Positions 9,374 through 20,879 of a DNA stretch of 64,000 nt are shown here, in pieces. Under the pieces are notes generated by a model. The model did no database searches. It had not been told where the DNA came from and saw nothing but the letters and a program-made list of their open reading frames with translations. The DNA comes from Arthrinium phaeospermum (taxonomy: Eukaryota > Ascomycota > Sordariomycetes > Amphisphaeriales > Apiosporaceae), in contig QYRS01000001.1 of assembly GCA_006503535.1 (NCBI GenBank), positions 4,774,001 to 4,838,000 on the forward strand. The letters are read 5' to 3'. The number at the start of each line of letters is the position of its first letter. The stretch's first letter is position 1. Made by a program: the position numbers and the translations under genes.

Positions 9374-12339
9374 ACAGAGCCAGATCTTTAGTAATCCTCT
9401 GACATATTGACGCCACAAGCTCTTATGACACATGGCGGAAGGAATCTAAGGAGAAATCGTCATAACCATCTGACACCGCAACAATACTTGGGGAAATGGG
9501 TACGGGGAGACTCCCGAGTCGATGCGGCTGAGACGGGATGTGTGGTTCGGCGCGATTGCCAGTATGCTGAAGAATGGGATCTGAAACGACGAGAAACACA
9601 TCTGCGCAACTTGAGATAGCTCAATGCAGGCGCGAAGGCAAATCAGTCGCTTGACCACTGAGCCTAAATACGGTCTATCTCCATCATGCGCAGATAGTTA
9701 CTAGATACCCGAATCATACTATGGCTTACAATACGTGTCCATCGACTGTGAATCCGTAGAGTGAACTAGTTCTCATAGAAAGCGCAAGAACGCGGAAATG
9801 GCTGGCGGCACTTGCTTCATGAAACAGTGGTCTGTAGGTATCCAAAGACGTAGCATATGAGGTCTCTCACGTTGACTTCAATCGAGAAGAGACGTGACGA
9901 ATGGGATCCCATATCAGGCGTTGAGGAGGTTGGCAGGGCCCGAGGAGCTGCAGCACATTGGTCAAGAGGTACAAGACAGACTCCACGCTAGAGATTTGAC
10001 ACGGAAGTGCGTGCAGAAGAAACACTTTCCTTAGCCGAGTGGCGCCTCCAGAGTTCGTTCTACCTTGTGGCCCCGAAAGACGAAATAAGATATTAGGTGG
10101 TTGGTAGACGGGACCGTGAAACCTTGATGACCTCGGATTGCATCACAGAATGGCCCATTCCGACGGATACTAATGATCTTCTCTTTTTCTGGACGGTACA
10201 TTGCTTTTCCCCAGTACAACGGCTGCTAACCTATTGGTCTGCCTGTCCGCCAGTTGTGGAATGTGTAAGAGCCTCTCTCCACTTAGCCTGCTTGTGCGAA
10301 GCAGCTGCGGCACACAGAAGGAAGACATACGGTACGGCCTAGCACTAGCCCGTCGCCACCAACAGAGCCACCGCTGATAGCCCGCCAGCCAGCCAGCCCG
10401 CCAGCCAGCCAGGCGACGAGAACAAATGCCGAGCGTGATAGCCTTGGCTATTAGAAGGGCATGGATCGCACGAGGGAAATCGCGCAACCCCCAAGGACAA
10501 AGACAAAGAACACGACTGGCCTGGCCTGGGGCCGGAAGGCCAGGCTCATTCAGCCCATCCCAACTGGCTGGGGGAGACGGTCGCGACGTCTGCGGCCAGG
10601 CATGCCATGTCGTCAGGCAGAGAGCCCAAGGCCTGATGGCGGAGATCCTTCTCTGGGTCGATGGGGGGTCCATTGGCTGCCCATCAACTTTGATGCGCTC
10701 ACTCGAGGTGGGCCACGTATTGCAGAGACCGCAATGTCTGGCAGGCTGGGAGAGACTCGGCCGAAGCACCCAAGGAAGAGTCTCATTCGGGGCTGCGTAA
10801 GGGCCTGGAGCGACGAGAGCCTAGAAACATCGCCGCGTGCAAGCAACACTGCCTGCCTCGGTGAAGAGAGAGGCTTTCAGACCCGTAGACTGCACGATAT
10901 ATGGGATAACCGGCGGATATAAGTGATCCATGATTTCTCCAGCAATTGCGATGAGCAGTCCTCTATGCATGAACTGAAACAGACAAGACTTGCCTGCCCA
11001 ATGATCAAACGCCTGTTCAATTTCGAAAAGGTGCAGTGCAGGTCGGACGCAGCCGAATGAGGTCTCGAACTCGTATCTGTTCGCGTCGCCCCCAAATGAC
11101 GATTGGCAGTAGCGTGTCGGACTGAGCAATGACGGTCAATTAGAAGCAGTAAGACGGGGAACGTCAATCCCTTTAAGAACGCGAAAGCGTGTGACCCTGG
11201 CGTCTTTGGGCGTGCTTTACGCGTGGAAACAGGCCGGTCTGCCCCTGGTCTCCCTTGGAGCGCGACTGAAGCGTGGCTTCTGGTTCTGGTTTAATGGTTT
11301 GCGGCCCGTCCGTCGACCCTCTCGACCCCCCCTCTCCATCTCCGCTCCTGTCAATGGCAGGAATCGTGACGCGATAATTGGCAATTAATGGCTAACAGCC
11401 GAGGGAGGAGCGGACTGGGAACTTTGCTTTATTCGTTATGCTGCCCCGAGATTCAGCTATTAACTAGGACAGATTCGTATAGATGGGCATATAAGACCTG
11501 CATGGGCTCTAGTGAGGGTGAGACAGTAGACTTGATTTAACGCCCTGCCAGCAAATCATGTGCCGTGGAGGGGGAAATGGGCATATGCATGAGTGTTCCT
11601 GGCCGTAGCTGAATTACTACGGCCACCCTGGTTCGGCAACGTCCAGCGTTCTTGGCTTGCTTGCTGTGCTTGGCGGTCTTTGGTCCAACGCCAAACTGCA
11701 AAAGTGCTGCGACACAGCCCGGATCTGCGTGACCGCGAAGTTGCAGCTAAGCAAGCAGCAAGCAGCAGCATTGAAAGCGAGAAAGCCCACCCACAAGCAA
11801 GCCGAAGAACCCCACCAGACACTAACCAGTGCTGTAACTCCACGCTAAAAGTGGCACCCCCTTGGCCGCCCCCCTGCCGGGCCATTCTGACCGCCTGATT
11901 GGATTGAAGGGGACGAGAGGACGAGAGGGAGTGGAAAAACACGCAGCGCATTAGATACACCAACACCACGCGTCTGCTACACGATCCCATTTCTCTGATC
12001 TGGTGTCTCGTCTCGTCACTTCGATTCAACTTTAACCTGCAGGAAGCCGGTTTGAGGCCTGAGCGTACCACACCCATTACTTCCTTCCTTTTCGACCATT
12101 TCCCGTCTCTGCCTGCAATGCTGCATATCGCGCGAAATCCGTCCCATCCCTGATTCGTCCAGCTCTTTAATTGACTGCAACGCCCACACCCAAGTCTCAC
12201 TTCTCAGCAAGCAGTACTTCCCTCTCCTCTGCCCGCTTAACAGACAGCGCCTATTGCAACAGCTGCGGCCTGCTAGACCCGACGTGCAGTTTTTGAGACA
12301 GCTACACTTCATTGTGGGCAATCAACCAATCTCTCCATC
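9374..12339. other. Gene-poor stretch with a CCAG microsatellite
   Basis: About 3 kb without a supportable gene. Long open frames around 10170-10922 occur on both strands but lack motifs and have a random-looking composition. A (GCCA)n-like microsatellite lies at 10381-10413. A tRNA-like stretch on the minus strand near 11055-11145 fails to fold properly. Confidence 0.5.
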
Positions 12340-12891
12340 CCCCGGGCCTCACCTTTTCGCGACCACCCCCTCCCCTCACCTTCACTCACGCCCTCGCTTC
12401 TCTCTTCCTCCCATCTCTCGCTCGCTATCTCCACACACGGGACGGGATCGACTGCTTGCCTGGTTGCAATAAGACCTTGTGATTCCCTCTTCACACCATT
12501 TCGCCACTTTTCCCTCCTGCTGTTTCCCCTCTTACCCCGAGAAGCTGCTCTTCGACGTCCTTCAATTGAAACAGCCCAACACAGCACGCTGGCATCCAAG
12601 TGATAAAAAAGATAAACAAACACAATACCAAAGGATTGGAACTCGTTGACCCAAATCGCATCCTGCCATCCTGTCCACTACTACTGAATTCACACGTTCA
12701 TCCTTCCGACGCCTAGCAAGGATCTCTTGACAGCTTGCTTCTGTGCGATTGACAGACAGAAGCTTGCAGGCATTACGAGCTTCGTTTGGGAGCCTCATTG
12801 GGCATTTTGCCTGGTAATTCCTTTCTTTTCTGCCCACGGACGGTCGGCGACATACACCCCACACCACAACAATCGAGCGCAACACGACACA
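12340..12891 (+). promoter_or_regulatory. Pyrimidine-rich leader/promoter of the next gene
   Basis: CT-rich tracts (CTTCCTCCC and TCTCTC types) fill 12340-12560, with CA-rich sequence just before ATG 12892. Such CT boxes are common around transcription starts of filamentous fungal genes. The tract and its distance suggest a long 5' leader. The transcription start itself is not identified. Confidence 0.45.
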
Positions 12892-14389
12892 ATGGCCACT
12901 CTTTCCCGTCAACCCTTTGCGCCTCTCGACGGCACCCGTCTGCAAACACTGACGAGCCTCAAGAACCGACAAAATTGTAAGTCAATCTCGACACCCAGCC
13001 AGCACTTCGCACGTCCCACCTCTGTACAGGGATTCGATTGCCCAGTCCAACTGTGAAATGCCCCTCCAATCGTACCACCACCACAACATGTGTCGCAAGA
13101 CTTGAAGTTGATGCTGCAAGCTGCACGCACTCAACTCAATAGCGCATCCATGCATGCTACGCGATTAATGCGCAAAACTGTCCCAATACACGTTCAAAAT
13201 GATTATCTTCCGATTGCCATGGGTCAATAATGCTAAACATCGGACAGCTGTCTCTACAACTTCTCCAGGAAAGCGGAAGGCTTCCGAACCCGAAGATAAC
13301 GACGCCGAAAATGTCGACCCAATCATTTTCTCGAAGCGAGTTAAGGGCTCCTCCGACACTTCTTCCTCGACCAAGGACTTCGTTAAGCCCGCCACTTTCC
13401 TGCTCACCAAGTCGTCCTCGACCAGCAACATTACCAGCACCTCCAAAGTAGCCGCACCCCGTCCCCGTAGTGTCCTGAACCCCAAGTCGCCCACTTCCAG
13501 ATTGAACACCGGTATTGTCAAATCTTCTCCACTATCGGCCCCGGCCGGTCGATCGCCCACCCGTGGCAAGCGAACCGGTCTTCTCTCGTCGCGTCGTCGC
13601 ACTGCTGGCCCTTACTCTCGGATCGACCCTCCCAGCTTCGGACTCGGTGCCTCGTCGTCGCCTGCCCCTTTCTCTCTCGATGCTGCACTTAAGGGCACCA
13701 TCCCCAGCTACACCAGCCGCGAAGCGTCAGCAACCCCTGCTGCGTCGAAGTCTTCCGTCGCCTCTGTGCCTTCTACGCGCTCTTCAGACTTCCCCAGCAT
13801 TGACGCGGGTGACCTGAAGTCGTCATGGATCTTTGAGATCCACGAAGACACCGCCGAGCAGGAGATGACCAACCTTCTGCAACACAGCACCTGCACTTTG
13901 GACATCAGCTCCGACGAGGAAAGCGAGCGCCGTCAACAGCGCGAGCGTGCCGAGGGCAAGGAGAATGTCCCTCCCGTCGATGATGTGTCCCAGACCGCCA
14001 GACCTCGTACTGCGAGGCTCGCTGCCGATGCCGACGATATGTTCGTCGAGAAGGAGCGAAGCCCGCTTGGCGAGATGGACGTCAAGGGCTACTTTGCCGA
14101 GGGCTGCGACGAGACGAGCGTGGTGATCATCCCCGGCGACGACGAAGAGGAGCAGCAGCCAGTCAAGGCGGATCGCGAGAACGTCCCTGAGATCAAGGTT
14201 GACGAGAGCGCAGCTCCCAAGCCTGTCGTTGAGGATGGTGCCAAGTCAATCGACGAGCTGATGGGCAAGTCCGACGAGCCTGCGCCCAGCGTGGCGTTGC
14301 TCGAGCCCATCGAGGGTGCTGGCGAGAGCTTCGAGGTGTGGGAGAGCAGCAGCGCGAAAGACGAGACAGAAGCGGTTTCGTCGTGCTGA
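12892..14389 (+). CDS. Conserved fungal protein of unknown function, probably nuclear
   Basis: Exon 1 is 12892-12976 and exon 2 is 13248-14389. They are joined by a 271-bp intron (GTAAGT donor, GCTAAAC branch-like site, ACAG acceptor), giving 408 residues. The join yields KNRQNSVSTTSPGKRKASEPE, which reads naturally. The protein is Ser/Pro/Lys-rich with a basic KRK cluster at residues 37-39, then ENVDPIIFSKR, RTAGPYSRIDPPSFGLG, and a more ordered segment (WIFEIHEDTAEQEMTNLLQH) before an acidic tail containing KENVPP and SPLGEMDVKGYF. I recall similar uncharacterised proteins in other Pezizomycotina, but no function. The mixture of short conserved motifs and disorder suggests a regulated nuclear protein; this is inference. 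Confidence 0.75.
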
Positions 14390-15435
14390 GGGGAAGAGAT
14401 GTGAATCTTTGTCATGCGTCTTTATGCCTAGATGACTGGGATGACCTGAGATGATGTCGAATGAGTGATGATGTGACAGTAACCTGACCTAATACAGTCG
14501 CTAATAATGAGTCGGAAGCGCCAGCGGTTGGAAAAGGAGTATTGAGGAGTTTTACATTCTGCTAAGCGGCATAGCAACGGCTACGGAAGTCGATTTGGGG
14601 ATTACTGCGATTCTGGTTGTTTGTTCTACTGTACGGATTCTGTATATACCAGCGGGCTTTTTGGCGTTGACATCATTTTGACCTTGGTCTTTGTCTGAAT
14701 AACAACTTTGCTACTTTGGCACCTTTCAACACCATTTCTATTCATCGCCATGCAATACTTGAAAGTGTGGAATACGAAGAATTGTTGTACAGGGCCTAGT
14801 CGATTGTCGGGTGTTCCAGCCCGCAACCGTCTATCTCCTAACAAGCGAGGTAGGATTCCGCAATGCTCTTGGTCTCGTCATCCAGGCAGCTTGCATCATG
14901 GCCAGCTGCATGTCATATGTACAAGATGATAGCTTCCATGCAGAATAAGCGCCCGATTGACAGCGAGTTTGCTCGAACCATTCCTGGAAGCTGTAAGGGC
15001 GCCTTTTTGTTTGCGCGCCTAGTGACGTCCAGTCGCATCACCCGAATGCAAGAATCCGGAAGCGGGGGAAATGCACGTGATGGAACCACCACTTAACGCG
15101 TTCGCATCGTGGGAAAGTCGCGATGCCAATTGCCTGTCCGTTCCCACATTCATGCGGCTCTTGAAACTTGACACTTTCCCCAGCCATTGACCGGTCGGAA
15201 CAGGTCAGAGACAGCGGGCGCATATTCCAATTGCTCCTAAATCAAAGTCTCCTTGCTTAGTCTCGCCAATTGCAGTGTTTAGTACACCCATTGGAGCTGC
15301 AACCGCCCGGTCGTTCATTGCATTTGAGCTGCAGGTGTCCGGACTGCACACGAAGTTCGCTCGTCTGAGCCCATCATCGATCGACTCTCTGTCCATTTTG
15401 TTTTTTCTCGGTTTCGTCTGAGCTCTTCTGCATCA
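14390..15435. other. Intergenic between unknown-function gene and thymidylate kinase
   Basis: No gene or motif is supported. It contains the 3' flank of the upstream gene and the promoter of thymidylate kinase. Confidence 0.5.
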
Positions 15436-17163
15436 ATGGCATCCATCAACGACTTGGCCACTGCGGCCACCATTGCCTCATCGGCCGTGGCACTGCAGTC
15501 TTCGCCCGGCCAAAAGGAGTCGCAGCCTGCCGCTGGGGCGTCCAGCAGCAATACCCAATCATCTCCGCCCCCTGCACCACAGGCAGAGCCGCTCACACCC
15601 TCTAAAGCTGATGCGGCTGCCAATCCTGCTACGCCTGGTGGCCAGGAGACCGCTCCTGATACGCCTCCTTCTATCGTCGTAGCTACACAAACTCGAACGC
15701 CAGGCCAACAGCCAGAGCAGCAAACACCGCAGCAGCAACAGCCACAACCTCCGCCACAGGCGTCGCCGGAGGCGTCAACAGCACCGGCGGCAGCATCAAC
15801 AGCAGAGGCACCATCAGCAGTGGAACAGGAACCTCCCCAAGCCTCGCCGCAGCCAGCCGTGCCCTCCGCCGCCCCCGTCCTCGCCGCTCCCCAGATCTCC
15901 CCGCAAGACGCGGCGTCGGCGCAGATTCCGGCACCCCCCGCGCCCTCCGCTCCGGCCGTTGAGGCAAATGCCACCACGGGCGCCGAGGATGGTGACGCGA
16001 CGATGCGCGACGCCGGCGACGAGGAGAACGCAGACGATGCCGCCGACGCCGCGGAGAAGGAGCGGCCGAAGCCCGTGCGCGGCGCCTTCATCGTGTTTGA
16101 GGGCATGGACCGCGCGGGGAAGACGACGCAGGCCAAGCTTCTTCAGCAGCGGTGCATCGAGGAGGGGAGGGAGGTGAGGTTTATGCGGTTCCCTGGTAAG
16201 GAGTGCGCTCTTTCAATCGCCTTCATGCTCTATCTTATGCCTTAGGAGCACTGTTCACAGGTAACATGACTGACATGATGCTACAGATCGCACAACACCC
16301 ATTGGTCAAATGATCGATGCGTATCTCAAGGGCCAGTCCGAGATTGAGGACCATGTTATCCATCTACTTTTCAGCGCCAACCGCTGGGAGGCACTGTAAG
16401 TTTGACATTATTCATTTCCTTGCCTTCCCTCCTTTCTCCTTGCTATCGTCCCAACCAAGCCCAAGCTAACCGTCAAAACAGGAAAACCATCCAAACCACA
16501 TTAGCCGCGGGCGTCTCCATCATCTGCGACCGCTATTACCACAGCGGCATCGTCTACAGCGCCGCTAAGCAGAACCCGACGCTGCCGCTGGGGTGGGCGA
16601 AGGCGCCCGAGGTGGGCCTGCCGCGCCCGGACCTGGTGCTCTTCCTCGACCTCGAAGAGTCGGTGGCGCGCGAGCGCGGGGGCTGGGGCGGCGAGGTCTA
16701 CGAGAAGGGCGAGATGCAGCGACGCGTGCGCGAGCTCTTCTGGGGCCTGAGCATGGGCGATCTCAGCCATACGTACCGACACCAGCGTCGCGAGTCCGCG
16801 TCGGCGGCGGCGGCTGCTGCTGCGGCTGCTGCAGCCGCTTCTGCAGCAGCGGCCGTGAAGGTCAATGGCGGTGGCGGCAGCAGTGGGAGTGCGGCAGTAG
16901 CTGATATGGATACGGTGGTGGTTGGGGGCGGGGCGGACCACCAGAACAGCAGCAGCAGCAGCGCGGTAAAGGGGTCTTCGTCGATGGTTCACACGCCGGG
17001 CGGTGAGCGGGGCGAGTTTAGACAGGAAGAAGAGGATCTGCAGATTGTGGATGCGGCCTTGGGCATCGAGGAGCTGGCGGAAAAGGTCTGGGCCCACGTT
17101 CTGCCACGACTCGATTCTGTGGAGAGGGGAGAGGTTGGGGATATGGTGCGGGTCGTGCGGTGA
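15436..17163 (+). CDS. Thymidylate kinase (dTMP kinase) with low-complexity extension and insertion
   Basis: Three exons, 15436-16195, 16287-16395 and 16482-17163, give 516 residues. The kinase core starts near residue 216. The P-loop GMDRAGKTT is at 223-231, RFPDRTTPIGQMIDAYLKGQ spans the first intron, and the DRYYHSG motif begins at Asp306. These are dTMP-kinase signatures; the enzyme makes dTDP from dTMP and ATP for DNA synthesis. The family is usually about 210-230 residues. Here it carries a roughly 210-residue N-terminal extension rich in Pro, Gln, Ala and Ser, and a roughly 75-residue insertion (395-470) with an Ala12-Ser-Ala4 run and Gly/Ser stretches. Both are in frame with a conserved ending. 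Branch-like CTAAC precedes the last acceptor. Confidence 0.92.
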
Positions 17164-17647
17164 GCAGCCGACCGAGTCCCGAACCAAACCATCGTTCGTT
17201 TTCCCACGTCCAAGGGATTGGCGGTGTTGGGCAATGCCGACCGACCTGTGGTTTGACAAATTTAGCACATATTGATGGGGTCGGAAGAGAGATCTCGGTT
17301 GCGGGAGCCGTTGCTGATCTGTGCGATGCGCTATGGGCTGCAACCACTGTATTCTATGTATGTTCTGTTACATGTTCCTGCGTGGTGATCGGCCGTGGAA
17401 TGATGTTTGTAGACGTGTAGGCTTCCAAGACGGGGGTTTCACGGCGATTACGTGGTAGCGTGATGGATCTCTGCTGCGAACACTTCGTGGTCGAAAACTT
17501 TTGCATGTGTTGTCCATGTTTCCCCATAGTTAATGAGGGGCAGACAGAGAGGTTCCTCTTTAAGAATGTCTGCCTCTGTCGTTCTCTGAATCTATATTTC
17601 GTGACCATGAGATCTGCAGGAATATGTATATGCCCAAGCTTTTCAAA
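17164..17647. other. 3' flank of thymidylate kinase
   Basis: No gene is supported. This is short intergenic sequence leading to a possible small plus-strand gene. Confidence 0.5.
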
Positions 17648-18060
17648 ATGAACATGGAAAGCCCTCCCCAGCCCTCCCCCTCCTCCGACAACATGCTTAT
17701 GATGTCAAATATGGATATCCTGTCGTCGATGGCGGCCAGCTTGCCGCCCTTTTACATCTTCTATTTCTGCTTTCTGGTCTTGCGCTATGTTACGTTCATG
17801 TTGAGGTACAACCAGTTGATCGCTTCGGACCCGTGGGATTGGCGGTTGCGGGCGAGCGGGACCAAGAGGCGGTATTACTACGTTCAGGAGAAGGGGCGTG
17901 GCGTGGACTGCCCTGGGAGGCTTATCCGGGTGCGGCGGCGTGGGGGTTCGACGTGAAAGGGGGCTCGGGCAGCAAGCTGCATGACGAGGCAGCAGCTCTT
18001 GACAATAACGATGAGGTGTTAGCCGTGTGGTCGTCGTCGAAGATTGCGAGCTCGCAGTGA
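17648..18060 (+). CDS. Possible small membrane protein, frame broken once
   Basis: From ATG 17648 the reading is a Met/Ser/Pro-rich start, then a hydrophobic helix (PPFYIFYFCFLVLRYVTFML), then basic RASGTKRRYYYVQEKG. Near the G4 run at about 17893-17896 a one-base change would lead into WRGLPWEAYPG and an ordered tail ending at TGA 18058-18060, about 138 residues in all. The single helix suggests a small membrane-anchored protein. I do not recognise it. The continuous sensible reading after one homopolymer change is the only support; it could be chance. Confidence 0.35.
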
Positions 18061-19000
18061 GGCGGGTAGTACACGGCGGTAGTATTGGGCCGTTCTAGGG
18101 AGTCCCCGTCGGCCGAGGGGAGTCAGACGGCGTGCCATCGGAGGTAGTCGTACACGGGGGTTTCATTGCTTCAACAATGGCGGGGAGACAGGCCGGGACC
18201 GCCGTGCCGGCACCAGAACCGTGCACGTCTCTTGGGCGTCGTATTTATCTCATCGACGGGCCGCCCCGGTTCAGCAGAGTCTGTCGATGTCTGGTGGGTC
18301 AGCACTTGGACCGTGCCGAGGCTCGGAGCGAGCAGGTACGACTGGCACCATAATCTCTTCTCCGGGAACGCGATTTGTGTAAGTCTTTGGTATACACACC
18401 AAACTTGACCCGTGACTTACGGCAGTCGTGCAGTGGAGCGCCTCGAAATCCATCACTTTGCATGCGGCACAGCAGATCATCGCATCGAGAACGAAGGGAC
18501 CATCAGGCGGTCTGACAACGCGCGGGGGAATAGGATGTGACGCCGTTCCGGAGGTGCTGGGTCTGCGACAAGAGTCAAATGATGTGTGTGTACGATGTGA
18601 ACAAACTGATCATCCATCGTATTTTCACCGGCAACACACATCAGAATGCTGTAACAACCTTCATCTCTCGTCTTGACCGGGCCAGGCACACGACATCTTG
18701 TACTCGGGAAACCACACGAACCCCATCGCTCCCTCAATCCTGGCAGGCATGACTTGCCTGACCTCTTATGACCTGACCGTTCTCTGCCAGCTGTCCGATC
18801 AGTTTCGCCGAGCTACGGGATACCACGTTTCTCGCCAGTCAGAAGTGTATGAACGTTAAGGGGTTGAGTTGTTGGAGGAAAACCAATTGGGTTTCCGATG
18901 GATGGTCACATCTTTTTATCCCACTACTATCATCCCACTACTATCAGCCCACTATCATCATTATACACATGACAAAGGCCCGCATTGATTGATGAGCCAC
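18061..19000. other. Intergenic
   Basis: No gene is supported. A short tandem repeat lies at 18920-18961. Confidence 0.5.
18920..18961 (+). repeat. Three copies of a 14-bp tandem repeat
   Basis: CCCACTACTATCAT at 18920-18933 is followed by two close copies at 18934-18947 and 18948-18961. It is a small minisatellite in non-coding DNA. Confidence 0.85.
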
Positions 19001-19125
19001 CAGTCAAGCCCCTGCGAGAATAAACCGACCAAGTCTCCAAGAACAAGCATTTCTACACACTATCAATACAGTATTATTGGTTTATACCACTGCTATAATC
19101 TGGAGTAAGTGGAAGAATCAAGACA
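19001..19125 (+). repeat. Left copy of a diverged direct repeat flanking the MYND gene
   Basis: The segment containing CCTGCGAGAATAAACCGACC, CCAAGTCTC, then CCACTG and CTGGAGTAA matches 20751-20878 in the same order and orientation. The first 28 bases agree at about 25 positions; the rest is weaker but collinear. Confidence 0.65.
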
Positions 19126-19280
19126 TGTGCTGTTAATGGAGAAAGTACGGTTTATTCCTGCAGCCGCTTGCAGGGAGCCTCTGTATGCTATTCTCCATAA
19201 CAAGCAACCTCTTTGTGTATCGCTCACCCCATAAACCGTCGCAATGACCCTTGCAAGATGATGGCCCAGCTCTATCTCAG

Positions 19281-20711
19281 TTACAGGATACCAGCCTCAT
19301 ACGCCTCGCCCCATGGATCACGGCCCTGATGATAGAAGTCATGATCAAAGCAATTGCACTCCATGTCGTCCTCGTCTCCCAGATCTCCAAGATCACCCAT
19401 ACCTCCCATACCTCCCATATTACCGCCCATACCACCGCCCACGATCCGGACTGGAGGTAGTTCATACTCGTCTTGGTGGTCCCGAGCGTGCAGCACCGAC
19501 GGCTTCTCGGCGGGCGGGCCCAGGTAGGCGCTGTCCTGGACCGCCAGCTTCAGCATGTCCCAGGTCTTTTCCGTAACCTTCTTTTGTATCTTGCCTTTCG
19601 CGGCCACGTCCTGCCCGCAGAGTGCCTGCATGGCAGCTGCCTCGAGTCGGAAGCCATGGGTGGCGCAGGCTTGCGCGTCATGCAAGAGGTCCAACGCGCC
19701 TGCCGTCTCGCACCAGGCAGGGTACACCTCGTGCATGGTCAGGACCACCTCCTCGCGGGAGCCTTGCGAGTACGCGCCTGGACGGGTGTCGAACGTTGCC
19801 CGAGTGGGGCTCAGAAACTCGGGCATGAAGAATCCGTTGGACTGAATGATGAGGCGTCCCAGGTCCAGACACTGCCGCAACAGCTTGCCTTCGACCTTGA
19901 TCAGGTCGCCATAGGGACGGGCCAGGAACCGATGAGAGAGCGGCCCGCTGATGGCGCTCAGCTCGACCGGCCGCCAGAGCTCGATGGGCAGGCGGCCGGT
20001 GACGACTTTGCGGACGACCTTGATGTTGCGTATGTCGATGAGCATCTTCACCTTGAGCAGCATGACCGAAACGAAGAAGCCGAGATTGCCGAATTCGTAC
20101 ATCATGAACTCAGGATACTCTGTGACGTCGGCGTTTTTGACGTCGAGGAAGGGAAGCTCGGGATCGCCCCAGTCGTAGTCTTCCTCCTGGCCGGTGGTCT
20201 CCCACCACTTGATGAAGTCGTAGGCCTCCTGGTCCCGGTTGAGCCGCAGAAGCAAGGGCGGTACATGGTCGCGGAGACCCATGTTGTCGCTGCGACAGAG
20301 CCGCATCATGTCCTGGAAGTGCTCGAGCGCCTCGGTCACGCCGTCCAGGGTGCAGGCCAGCCGCGCCTCGTCGGCCACGGCGAAGCGGGCCCGCATGTAC
20401 TCCCGGGTGTTGAGGACGCCCCAGAAGTGGCCCACGTGCGTCTCGAAGGCGTTGGCGGGCGTCATGAAGTCCGGAGTCGCGTTGCGAACGGCGTGGTCCT
20501 CGCTCGCGAGCCTGGCGCGGAGCTTGCTCACCCTCTTGCAGAGCGATTTGTGCTCGGGGCGGTGCTGGGCCTGGTGGTCGCGGCTGCAGTATCGCACTAG
20601 GCGACAGCCGGTACATTTCATGAGATCGGGGCGTACGGCGTCGCAGGAAGCGCACCGGTGCTGAAGGGGTCCACGGGGCCCGTCATAGGGGCTGGATTGG
20701 GATTGAGACAT
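19281..20711 (-). CDS. MYND zinc-finger protein
   Basis: An uninterrupted minus-strand frame from ATG 20711 encodes 476 residues. Residues 20-58 form a MYND finger: Cys20/Cys23, Cys33/Cys36, Cys42, then His46, His50, His54 and Cys58. His46 stands where most MYND fingers have a cysteine. The rest is a helical region of about 350 residues without a recognised catalytic domain. It then ends in a Gly/Met-rich segment (GGMGGNMGGMGGMGD) followed by an acidic, Cys/His-containing end. MYND fingers bind proline-rich peptides in partner proteins, so this is probably a protein-interaction factor. It lies between diverged direct repeats and abuts the AT-rich island. Confidence 0.88.
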   Translation of the reverse strand: MSQSQSSPYDGPRGPLQHRCASCDAVRPDLMKCTGCRLVRYCSRDHQAQHRPEHKSLCKRVSKLRARLASEDHAVRNATPDFMTPANAFETHVGHFWGVLNTREYMRARFAVADEARLACTLDGVTEALEHFQDMMRLCRSDNMGLRDHVPPLLLRLNRDQEAYDFIKWWETTGQEEDYDWGDPELPFLDVKNADVTEYPEFMMYEFGNLGFFVSVMLLKVKMLIDIRNIKVVRKVVTGRLPIELWRPVELSAISGPLSHRFLARPYGDLIKVEGKLLRQCLDLGRLIIQSNGFFMPEFLSPTRATFDTRPGAYSQGSREEVVLTMHEVYPAWCETAGALDLLHDAQACATHGFRLEAAAMQALCGQDVAAKGKIQKKVTEKTWDMLKLAVQDSAYLGPPAEKPSVLHARDHQDEYELPPVRIVGGGMGGNMGGMGGMGDLGDLGDEDDMECNCFDHDFYHQGRDPWGEAYEAGIL

Positions 20712-20750
20712 GTTTGGAGGTCGTAGGAGATGCGGTGTGGGGTAATGGTG

Positions 20751-20878
20751 TCCAGTCCCTGCGAGTATAAACCGGCCAAGTCTCTTCCAGGAACCAGAAC
20801 TTCAATTGGATAACTTATAATTACAGCAGTACTCGTTGATTCCACTGTCGAAATCTAGAGTAAACGGAGTAATAAAGG
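20751..20878 (+). repeat. Right copy of the direct repeat flanking the MYND gene
   Basis: This matches 19001-19125 (CCTGCGAGTATAAACCGGCC, CCAAGTCTC, CCACTG, CTAGAGTAA in order). It lies just upstream of the MYND start codon and ends at the border of the AT-rich island, so it probably overlaps that gene's promoter region. Confidence 0.65.
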
Positions 20879-20879
20879 C

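Noticed and set aside
10170..10922. Open frames of 150-200 codons on both strands
   Set aside because: Trp/Arg/Pro-rich, without motifs, no start context or introns of note.
11040..11145. Second tRNA-like stretch on the minus strand
   Set aside because: The T loop would be the wrong size and the acceptor stem does not pair.
19473..20600. 375-codon plus-strand frame opposite the MYND gene
   Set aside because: Shadow of a GC-rich gene; the minus strand carries the zinc finger.
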